From NCBI GenBank assembly GCA_903891475.1, contig CAITEP010000004.1, positions 55,603 through 119,602 on the forward strand: a stretch of DNA of 64,000 bases, given 5' to 3'. The notes beneath the pieces are model-generated. The model ran no database searches. It saw nothing but the letters and a program-made list of their open reading frames with translations, and was not told the DNA's origin. Shown in pieces: positions 20,967 to 29,100 of this stretch; position 1 is the first letter of the stretch; each line of letters begins with the position of its first letter. A program made the translations under genes and the position numbers. The stretch comes from an uncultured Mucilaginibacter sp. (lineage in GTDB: Bacteria > Bacteroidota > Bacteroidia > Sphingobacteriales > Sphingobacteriaceae).

Positions 20967-21479
20967 CTAAATGGGTTTTGGATGGCAAGTGTTTTTCTTT
21001 ATTAAACGTGCATTTATTGGTATAACACTAGTGGTAATGGCAAAAATGGCATGCGTGCTATCCTGCTTTTTAAGCTTTATAAATTCCTCGTAATCGCCAT
21101 AGCGTAAACAACCCTTATTGCTTTTAATGGTCCAGTTTTTATTGCAAAAAAGACCTTTAAGGTGCAGGGTATCATTTTGTTGAACATAAGTGCCTTTTAT
21201 ATATTCAGTCCATTTGCCAGCTTGCATACAGGTATCAGGGCCTATGTTTACCTTGCTATTGGTATGAATGTCGAAATAAAAAGAATCGCAAGTAAATTTT
21301 AAATGGTAGAGAGAGTAAGTAAGCAAGCGATTTTGAGCCGGGATAGAATCTTGCTGCCACTCGCCTTGTATAAAACTCACCCCCTGGGTTTGCAAATTGG
21401 GGTTTAACTTGCAACTGGCAATAGCCAGCAGCAGTAAAAAATAGATGGGAACAATGCGGAAACTTAAAGGTTTTTGCAT
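20967..21479 (-). CDS. Hypothetical lipoprotein
   Basis: Signal peptide with lipobox LLLAIASC; immediately upstream of the S1/P1 nuclease. Confidence 0.65.
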   Translation of the reverse strand: MQKPLSFRIVPIYFLLLLAIASCKLNPNLQTQGVSFIQGEWQQDSIPAQNRLLTYSLYHLKFTCDSFYFDIHTNSKVNIGPDTCMQAGKWTEYIKGTYVQQNDTLHLKGLFCNKNWTIKSNKGCLRYGDYEEFIKLKKQDSTHAIFAITTSVIPINARLIKKNTCHPKPI

Positions 21480-21489
21480 AATATTAAAT

Positions 21490-21522
21490 ACCCTATCAGC
21501 CTGTATTGCAAGCTGATAGGGT
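21490..21522 (-). terminator. Putative hairpin terminator downstream of fumC
   Basis: 11-bp stem ACCCTATCAGC / GCTGATAGGGT; weak T-tract on minus strand. Confidence 0.5.
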
Positions 21523-21533
21523 GGTGTTGAGTT

Positions 21534-22931
21534 TTATTTTAAACTGCCAATCATATCCTCAGGGCGCACCCATTGGTCGAACTGCTCGTTTGTAAGCAGA
21601 CCTAATTCGGTAGCGGCTTCCCTTAATGATTTGTTTTCTTTCAGGGCTTTTTTTGCAATTTTAGCCGCGTTCTCGTAGCCAATATGCGGATTAAGCGCGG
21701 TTACCAGCATCAAGGAATTTTCAAGATGCTTTTTAATACCCGCGTAATTTGGCTCAATGCCGGCAGCGCAATGATCATTAAACGATACGCAAGCATCGCC
21801 AATTAACCTGGCCGACTGCAAAAAGTTGGCCGCCATCAATGGTTTAAACACATTAAGTTCGTAATGCCCGTTGGAGCCACCAATAGAAATGGCTACATCG
21901 TTCCCCATTACCTGCGCCGCAACCATGGTAACGGCCTCATTTTGGGTAGGGTTTACCTTGCCCGGCATAATGGAGGAACCCGGCTCGTTATCAGGAATAT
22001 GTATTTCACCAATACCTGAGCGTGGCCCGGAAGCCAACATACGGATATCATTCGCAATTTTCATGAGCGATACCGCTATTTGTTTCAACGCGCCATGGGT
22101 TTCAACAATGGCATCGTGTGCGGCTAAGGCCTCAAATTTATTCTCAGCGGTACGGAAAGGCAGATTAGTGAATTTGGCTATATAATCGGCCACCAATACG
22201 TCATAGCCTTTTGGGGTGTTGATGCCAGTACCAACCGCAGTACCGCCAAGGGCAAGTTCTGATAGATGGTCGAGTGTGTTGCGCAGAGCCTTTAAACCGT
22301 GGTTAAGTTGCGATACATAACCTGAAAACTCCTGACCTAACGTCAATGGGGTAGCATCCATCAAGTGGGTTCGGCCAATTTTTACCACGCTTTTAAACGC
22401 TTCCGATTTTGCTTGCAGCGTATCTCTCAGCTTTTCAATGCCCGGGATGGTTACATCCGTTACCATTTTGTAGGCGGCAATATGCATGGCGGTGGGGTAG
22501 GTATCGTTTGATGATTGCGATTTGTTAACATCATCATTTGGGTGTATAAATGTTTTGCCCTCGCCCAGTTTGTTGCCTTGCAACACATGCGCACGGTTGG
22601 CAATTACCTCGTTCACGTTCATGTTTGATTGCGTGCCCGAGCCAGTTTGCCATATCACCAGTGGAAACTCGGCAGCCAGGGCTCCGCTTAAAATCTCATC
22701 GCATACCTGTGCAATCTGGTCGCGTTTTTCGGCAGGGAGAACACCTAAATCGGTATTGGTATAGGCGGCAGCTTTTTTTAGGTAAGCAAAAGCCGCTATT
22801 ATTTCCTTTGGCATAGAGGCCTCTGGCCCAATTTTAAAGTTATTACGCGACCGTTCGGTTTGCGCGCCCCAGTATTTATCGGCAGGTACCTGTACCTCGC
22901 CCATGGTATCATGTTCTATCCTAAAACTCAT
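21534..22931 (-). CDS. fumC: Fumarate hydratase class II
   Basis: [34 protein letters not shown] signature. Confidence 0.96.
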   Translation of the reverse strand: MSFRIEHDTMGEVQVPADKYWGAQTERSRNNFKIGPEASMPKEIIAAFAYLKKAAAYTNTDLGVLPAEKRDQIAQVCDEILSGALAAEFPLVIWQTGSGTQSNMNVNEVIANRAHVLQGNKLGEGKTFIHPNDDVNKSQSSNDTYPTAMHIAAYKMVTDVTIPGIEKLRDTLQAKSEAFKSVVKIGRTHLMDATPLTLGQEFSGYVSQLNHGLKALRNTLDHLSELALGGTAVGTGINTPKGYDVLVADYIAKFTNLPFRTAENKFEALAAHDAIVETHGALKQIAVSLMKIANDIRMLASGPRSGIGEIHIPDNEPGSSIMPGKVNPTQNEAVTMVAAQVMGNDVAISIGGSNGHYELNVFKPLMAANFLQSARLIGDACVSFNDHCAAGIEPNYAGIKKHLENSLMLVTALNPHIGYENAAKIAKKALKENKSLREAATELGLLTNEQFDQWVRPEDMIGSLK

Positions 22932-23081
22932 GGTTCAAATATTTTTAACGTGGTAAAGTTAGGGTTTTATGCTTAGTAAGGAAAAGCTTAAAAGTAATCT
23001 TTTTATGATAAAAATTTTTTGATGATAAGAAGAATTGGATTTTGATAAATATATGGAATGTTTCAAAGGAGATTAAAAAAT

Positions 23082-23461
23082 CGGCGAAGGGTAGCCCGGC
23101 AAGCCGGGCAAAATTGTATTGTTGTTGCGTGTCTACAAAGGTTTTATCCCTACGGGATAGGAAGCGTAGTTTATATTTTTATTTTGAAAAAGGGGTTCTG
23201 TCCGTATAAAATAGTATGTGAGGATGAAATTTTTTGTCCAATATGATCTTATCTTTACAGGAAAGGACTTCTGCTTGATATATATGTTAGCGAATGAATA
23301 TAAAAAATTTATATCACAAATTGATTAAAAAGCTATAATGCCAATTATTGAGAAAATATTTGTTTTTGATGATATTATCCAGCATGATTGACCCAGCGGG
23401 TCAAAACCTTTGTAGAAAATAAAATAGGATTGGTTTTTGCCCCGATAGGGGCTACCCTTTA
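23082..23461. repeat. REP/BIME-like module 1
   Basis: GTAG(23091-23094)+hairpin CCCGGC-AA-GCCGGG at left; hairpin CCCC-GATA-GGGG + CTAC (23452-23455) inverted at right; internal 14-bp inverted pair TCTACAAAGGTTTT (23132-23145)/AAAACCTTTGTAGA (23403-23416). Confidence 0.85.
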
Positions 23462-23520
23462 GCATTTAAGCAAAACTCCCAAAATTTAATTTTTAAAGCC
23501 TTTCTTGTAGGCATAAAAAT

Positions 23521-23909
23521 CGGCGAAGGGTAGCCCGGCAAGCCGGGCAAAATTCCATTGTTGGTGTTTTTCTACAAATGTTTTATCCCTACGGGATAGG
23601 AAGCGTAGTTTATATTTTTATTTTGTCACAAGGATTTTTTCCTTACCGCCCAGGATGAGCGGATAATATTTTATATATATACAAGTGTTTTCCACATAAG
23701 GAATAGCGCAGATGGTTGGTATTGGTCTTGCTTTTAAGAATATGACCTCGAAAATCTATCTAACGAATTGATTATAAAGGTATAATTTATTGAGTTTAGC
23801 GAATATTTGTTTTTGTGAAAATATCCGACATGATTGACCCAGCGGGTCAAAACCTTTGTAGAAAATAAAACAGGATTGGTTTCGTGCCCCAATAGGGGCT
23901 ACCCTTTAG
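23521..23909. repeat. REP/BIME-like module 2 (divergent core)
   Basis: Same left and right ends as module 1 (GTAG 23530-23533; CTAC 23899-23902) but unrelated-looking central ~170 bp. Confidence 0.85.
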
Positions 23910-23967
23910 CATTTAAGCAAAACTCCCCAAATTTAATTTTTAAAGTCTTTCTTGCTGGCATAAAAAT

Positions 23968-24347
23968 CGGCGAAGGGTAGCCCGGCAAGCCGGGCAAAAT
24001 TGTATTGTTGTTGTGTGTCTACAAAGGTTTTATCCCTACGGGATAGGAAGCGTAGTTTATATTTTTATTTTGCAAAAGGAGTTCTGTCCTTATAAAATAG
24101 TATGTGAGGATGAAATTTTTTGTGCAATATGATCTTATTCTTACGGGAAAGGACTTCTGTTCGATATATATTATTGAAGGAATATAAAAAATCCATCTAA
24201 CAAATTGATTAAAAAGCTATAATGCCAATTATTAAGAAAATATTTGTTTTTGATTATATTATCCGACTTTATTGACCCAGCGGGTCAAAACCTTTGTAGA
24301 AAAAATAACAGAATTGGTTTTTTGCCCCTTTGGGGGCTACCCTTTAG
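23968..24347. repeat. REP/BIME-like module 3
   Basis: Same architecture (GTAG 23977-23980; CTAC 24337-24340); core closely matches module 1; right end abuts the transposase stop codon. Confidence 0.85.
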
Positions 24348-24811
24348 CCGTCAACCAAATCCTGAAAAATGTATTTATCTTCAAATTCAACCCCATAATC
24401 TTTTAATATCTCGAGATATTCTTCCTTGAATGATTTTTTTAAATGATGTTTTTGTTGGTTTAGGATATAATTTACCACCGCGTTTATTTGCGATTTGCTA
24501 TTGCTAAATGCACCATAGCCCTCTTGCCATTGAAATTTCCTTTTTGTAAAACCCTCCTTATTTATAAATTCTGAACTATCACCTTTAACCAAACGCATCA
24601 ATTCAGCTATTGATTGTTTAGGGTTTAAACCAATAAAAAGATGCATATGGTCCGGCATGTTGTTTATAGCCAATAACTTATGACCGTTTTTCTGTATTAT
24701 GCCAGTGATATACTTTTGAAGTCTATCCTGCCATAATTGCTCAATAACAGCCTGACGATACTTTACGGCGAATACAAAATGAACGTACAATTGGTTATAG
24801 GTATTTGACAT
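24344..24811 (-). mobile_element. IS200-like / REP-associated tyrosine transposase (Y1 HUH, TnpA_REP-type)
   Basis: 155 aa; YVHFVFAVKYR, NNMPDHMHLFIGL (HxH/HUH), GYGAFSNSKSQINAVVNYILNQQKHH (catalytic Tyr helix); adjacent GTAG-hairpin repeats. Confidence 0.85.
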
Positions 24812-24980
24812 AGGTTGAATCTATATTCAAAAATAATTAAAATTAATAAGGAAGAAAGCCAAATTTACCCAACTCCCAATTATCCCCTCAAATCTCCTGA
24901 AAATTTAAAGGATGAATCTTTATAACCAACCAGCCTAGTAAATTGATTATACGCGAATTTAAACGGTATTAAAAAGTAGA

Positions 24981-25043
24981 AAGTAGCTAGTATCAAGTCA
25001 CTAGTACCTTGTACCTAGGAGTTAGTAGCGGGTTACTAGTAAA
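24981..25043. repeat. Dispersed TAGCTAGTATCAAG-family repeat, left copy
   Basis: AAGTAGCTAGTATC (24981-24994) is the reverse complement of GATACTAGCTACTT at 25745-25758. Confidence 0.65.
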
Positions 25044-25081
25044 AACAACCATAACCTAGTTCTTGTTCACTGTATATGAGT

Positions 25082-25606
25082 TTATTGTTTCATTGGCAGC
25101 TTTATCAGGCGTGCTACCTTGTCAATATCGGTTAGCATAATAATATAGTACGTATTATCATTGCTCTGTTTGGTTTGAATGGCCAATTTGAGGTAGCCTT
25201 TCAATAGGATGGTTTTTTCTGTTCCGGCTATTAAGGTATCAACCTGACCAAAACCCATGTTGATAAAGCTGTTTTTAATTTGCTGGCATTCGCTTTCCTT
25301 GTCGGTTATATAGCCGGAGGTGCACACACTGTCGGCCACTATTTGATATAAATAGGTGGAGTTTTGATTATTCACGTTGTATTTATACAAATCAATAATG
25401 GCACCTTCATTGAGCGTACCTGTGCTGTTACCCCCGTATGAATAAGCATCGGTTGAAAAGTACGCCCTTGCGCTATGAATATTTAGCTTGGTAATGCTTA
25501 ACAGTCTAGTCGCGAAATTGGTTTCATCAACTGCTTGGGCAATACTTTTATCGGTTATTAGTGAAATCAGTAAAATAAATACCGGCGTAAACAAAGCTCT
25601 TTTCAT
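25082..25606 (-). CDS. Secreted hypothetical protein
   Basis: Signal peptide MKRALFTPVFILLISLITDKSIAQA; no recognised domain. Confidence 0.6.
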   Translation of the reverse strand: MKRALFTPVFILLISLITDKSIAQAVDETNFATRLLSITKLNIHSARAYFSTDAYSYGGNSTGTLNEGAIIDLYKYNVNNQNSTYLYQIVADSVCTSGYITDKESECQQIKNSFINMGFGQVDTLIAGTEKTILLKGYLKLAIQTKQSNDNTYYIIMLTDIDKVARLIKLPMKQ

Positions 25607-25734
25607 GTTGCAATTTAAATAATTGAACGGAAAAAAAGTAAAATGGTAATATATTCTTTTTGATAAGCATAGGAGAAAAAATGTCTGAATCAGGATTTTA
25701 GAATTATCAGAATTTTAATACCTGCTACAAAAGT

Positions 25735-25797
25735 CTTGATACTCGATACTAGCTACTTGATACTAAAAAAGCAAATCCGAAATCCGAAATCAATTCA
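25735..25797. repeat. Dispersed repeat, right copy, followed by AATCCGAAATCCGAAATC motif
   Basis: CTTGATACTCGATACTAGCTACTTGATACT; inverted relative to 24981 copy. Confidence 0.65.
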
Positions 25798-26749
25798 ATA
25801 ATACTGCGCCATGCTCATCAACTTCCAACACAGATGGCTTACCTAAAATTAAGCTGCAATTGTTGGGTATATGCCCTGCCGGGAAATCAAAACAAACGGG
25901 GTAGTCGTATTCCTTAGCAAGGTCTATAATCATTTCGGGTATGGTTTGTCCGAAGGGGATGTCATTATCTTTTATTTCCGAAAAGCCCCCAACAATTAAG
26001 CCAGCTAAATTTGAAAGCTTTCCGGCACGTTTTAAGGAATGTAACATTCGGTCGACTGCATACAAGTACTCGCCAACATCTTCTATAAAAAGCAGCTTGT
26101 CGGTATAATCCAAATCAGATATGGAACCTGCCGCTGCAATTAATAAGGACAGGTTACCACCTACCAATATGCCACTGCCCTTACCAAACCTATTAAGTGA
26201 TTGCGGGTGTACCTTGTGGGTTAACGAGCCTTCAAACAAGGCCTGTTTTAAGGTTGTTAATGAATGTGCCGAGGCATCGGGTATATTGATAGGCATTTGG
26301 CCATGTATGGTAGCCAAGCCTAAATTAGTAAACAGGTGGGTATGCAAAAGCGTAATATCGCTAAAGCCAATGAGCCATTTAGGGTTTTGCTCCAGCGGAC
26401 TAAAATCAACCTTGTCAATCATCCTGATAGTGCCATAACCTCCACGTGCGGCAATAATTGCATTGATAGAGGTATCATTTATAAACTGTTGTAAATCAGC
26501 TGCGCGCTGGTCGTCATCCCCTGCAAATTGATGAAAACTAAGCCCTAAAGTATCCCCCAAAACTACTTCCAACCCCCATGATTGTAATAGTTCAACCGCA
26601 TGTTTCATAGGCTGTGGCAGTTTCTTTGCCGGACAGGTGATGGCTATTTTATCACCTTTTTGGAGCAGAGGCGGGGTGCTTAGCGCATAAGGCCGCAAGT
26701 TAGCATCTCTATTGCTACCATGGGTGGGTGTAGAATTGGAACTATTCAT
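25790..26749 (-). CDS. LD-carboxypeptidase (peptidase S66 family)
   Basis: LLQKGDKIAITCPAKKLP, AARGGYGTIRMIDKVDF, WLIGFSDITLLHTHL, LLFIEDVGEYLYAVDRML. Confidence 0.93.
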   Translation of the reverse strand: MNSSNSTPTHGSNRDANLRPYALSTPPLLQKGDKIAITCPAKKLPQPMKHAVELLQSWGLEVVLGDTLGLSFHQFAGDDDQRAADLQQFINDTSINAIIAARGGYGTIRMIDKVDFSPLEQNPKWLIGFSDITLLHTHLFTNLGLATIHGQMPINIPDASAHSLTTLKQALFEGSLTHKVHPQSLNRFGKGSGILVGGNLSLLIAAAGSISDLDYTDKLLFIEDVGEYLYAVDRMLHSLKRAGKLSNLAGLIVGGFSEIKDNDIPFGQTIPEMIIDLAKEYDYPVCFDFPAGHIPNNCSLILGKPSVLEVDEHGAVLLN

Positions 26750-26889
26750 AAATCAATAGTAAGCAAAATTTGTAACAACGAAACTTTGCAGTTGGTCAGC
26801 TAATAACGTTAGTGCTTCCTAACGCTATGTCTCAACAGTATTTTGTTATAATTTGTATGAACTAACTATTTTATCTTGTAAATAAAGGG

Positions 26890-27732
26890 CTAGCCAAATA
26901 CTTCCGTATCCCCATCATACAAGGCCCAAACCATATACGGGTGCGTATCGGCGTGGTAAACTTCGCCTTGGGCGGTTAGACCAATAATTCCTGCAAAACC
27001 GTCAAAAGGTTTTAGTTCGGCAAAGGTTTTTTGGGTGGCTTGCTCCAGCGTCATGCCATCGGTTACTCGGGTTACAATGCTGCTGGCTACCGCTGCGCTT
27101 ACAATATCTTCGCCTACGCCCGTGCACGATATGCCTGCATGCGCATTGGAATAATTACCCGCTGTAGTAGCCGAGTCGCTCACCCTGCCCGGAATTTCAA
27201 AACCCTTGCCACCTGTGGATGTTGCGGCTGCCAAATTACCTTCGGCATCCAAAGCCACACAACCAACAGTTCCTAACCTGATGGCGTTATTTAGTTTTTC
27301 CTCATATTCCTGTCTACGTTGAGGTGTTTCGGGGTTATAATAATCAAAGCCATTTTCTCGGGCAAAATCGCGGGCTCCTTGTCCGCTCAGTACCCGATCA
27401 TCATAATTCATCAGCTTTTCGGCAATACAAATAGGATTCTTTACCTCCTCTACATTAATTACCCCCGAAAACTTCAGACTTTTGCCATCCATCAAACTGG
27501 CACTCAGGCGTATTTTGCCATCACTTTGTATTTGAGAGCCTGTGCCGGCATTAAACAAATCGCAATCCTCCAGCAGGGCAACGGTATATACCACGGTTTG
27601 CAAAGCGGTGTGATTTTGCAAATAGTCGTACCCTTGCTTCACTATCCTACCCAAAGCATCCTGCTTGGCCTTCTTAACTTCTAGGTTAGTAAGCGATTCG
27701 CTAAAAAAACCTCCGTGGATGATTAATTTCAT
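26890..27732 (-). CDS. Isoaspartyl peptidase / plant-type L-asparaginase (Ntn hydrolase)
   Basis: MKLIIHGGFF start at internal Met; LGTVGCVALDAEGNLAAATSTGG with predicted catalytic Thr; PGRVSDSATTAGNYS. Confidence 0.9.
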   Translation of the reverse strand: MKLIIHGGFFSESLTNLEVKKAKQDALGRIVKQGYDYLQNHTALQTVVYTVALLEDCDLFNAGTGSQIQSDGKIRLSASLMDGKSLKFSGVINVEEVKNPICIAEKLMNYDDRVLSGQGARDFARENGFDYYNPETPQRRQEYEEKLNNAIRLGTVGCVALDAEGNLAAATSTGGKGFEIPGRVSDSATTAGNYSNAHAGISCTGVGEDIVSAAVASSIVTRVTDGMTLEQATQKTFAELKPFDGFAGIIGLTAQGEVYHADTHPYMVWALYDGDTEVFG

Positions 27733-27740
27733 ATCTTTTT

Positions 27741-27948
27741 TTGGTTGCAAGTTGTGGGTTACAAGTTGTAGGTTTTTTGTTGAACGTTGTAGGTTTTATT
27801 GTGAACAGTTGAAAAACTTTTATTAATTTAATTGTACAGTCATAAAATAACCCTGTTATAAAACTTAAAACCTACAATAACCATTCAACTTACAACACAC
27901 AACCTTCAACTATTTTACAACACACAACTTACAACCCACAACCCAACT
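27741..27948. repeat. Intergenic long imperfect inverted repeat rich in GTTGTRGGTT / AACYYACAAC
   Basis: TTGCAAGTTGTGGGTTACAAGTTGTAGGTTTT at left and AACCTACAATAACCATTCAACTTACAAC...CAACTTACAACCCACAACCCAAC at right. Confidence 0.65.
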
Positions 27949-28858
27949 AGCTTTTATCATCAGGCACCACAAAAACGCCTTCTTCGGGCTTGGTGATTTT
28001 TTTGATGCTTAGTTGATTGGCCGATAAATCATACTTATCAAATATCGACATCACGCTTACCCGCATATTTTTTATGGATACCGGAGAGCCCATTTCTACA
28101 TCGTAAATATTTGTTTCGCCCATTTTACGGCCATTTACCAATATGGTAAGTCCGGAGCCTATGGCTTCCATTTTAGTGCCCTCGGTAATCAGTAAACCCG
28201 CGTCTTCACCCAAGCCTATACCCAACATACCCGGGTTACTTGCTACGGCGTATAATAATCGACCTATACGGCCACGTTGTACAAAGTGGGTATCAATAAT
28301 TACGGAGTCAATAAAGCCTAGTCCGGCGGTCATTTGCACCTCGCCTTTTATCAATGCCTTATTGCTTTGGCCTCGGTATATCATATTAGTGGAGGCAGCC
28401 GCTGCTCCGGCAGATGTTCCGGCAACCACCAGTTTTTCCTTTTGGTAGCGGCTTTTAAGTATTTGCAAAAATTCCGTCCCACCAAAAATGGAGCTAAGTC
28501 GTAATTGGTCGCCACCGCTAAACATCACCACATCTGCGGCGCGTATGCGTTCCAAGTTTTCAGCTTTGGCGGCATCTTCCCGGCTTTTTATATCCAGGAT
28601 ATTTACTTGCTCAACATTTAACTGATTAAAAGCATTGATATACTCCACCGCCACCATCTCCGGAATTTGCGATGCGGTGGTGATGACCTCTACCTTCGAG
28701 TTGGTTTGATGTTCCGATTCGGTAATGATTCGTTTTAGGATGCCTTGTTCAAAAAACTTAAGGTAATTGGGTCTTACTATGTCTTCGTGCGAGCTTAGAT
28801 TGGAGCCCATGTCAACGGCTCCTCCTATAATTATCAGTTTACCTTTCGGGACAATCAT
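27947..28858 (-). CDS. cphB: Cyanophycinase
   Basis: MIVPKGKLIIIGGA start at internal Met; FSGGDQLRL, VVAGTSAGAAAAS (Ser nucleophile), IDTHFVQRGRIGRL, GLGEDAGLLI. Confidence 0.93.
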   Translation of the reverse strand: MIVPKGKLIIIGGAVDMGSNLSSHEDIVRPNYLKFFEQGILKRIITESEHQTNSKVEVITTASQIPEMVAVEYINAFNQLNVEQVNILDIKSREDAAKAENLERIRAADVVMFSGGDQLRLSSIFGGTEFLQILKSRYQKEKLVVAGTSAGAAAASTNMIYRGQSNKALIKGEVQMTAGLGFIDSVIIDTHFVQRGRIGRLLYAVASNPGMLGIGLGEDAGLLITEGTKMEAIGSGLTILVNGRKMGETNIYDVEMGSPVSIKNMRVSVMSIFDKYDLSANQLSIKKITKPEEGVFVVPDDKS

Positions 28859-29100
28859 GCTTTTTTGTTTAATGAATCTGTTTCGTGAAAAATATGTTTT
28901 GGCATTAAAACAATGCTCCTTTATTTCAGATTTTAATGTTTTTTGTCCAAAAATTCTTACCAACATACAAATTAAAATAAAAACTGGCACAATGGCAGGG
29001 CTAAAAAAATAATAATGCCTTTTTTTAGCCGAAAAGTTTTATTACAGCTTTAAGTTTTTTAGTTTTAGACCAAAATAGGTCATAAAACAGGAACATATCC

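Noticed and set aside
23058-23246. 62-aa ORF MFQRRLKNRRRVARQAGQNCIVVACLQRFYPYGIGS...
   Set aside because: Translated from the REP/BIME-like hairpin module; equivalent frames are created by the repeat, no independent coding evidence.
23082-24347. CRISPR array
   Set aside because: Three long (~380 bp) modules at ~440-bp period with internal dyads, no short direct repeats with unique spacers and no cas genes; also no CRISPR seen elsewhere in the window.
24244-24429. 61-aa ORF overlapping module 3 and the transposase 3' end
   Set aside because: Antisense to the transposase and composed of repeat sequence.
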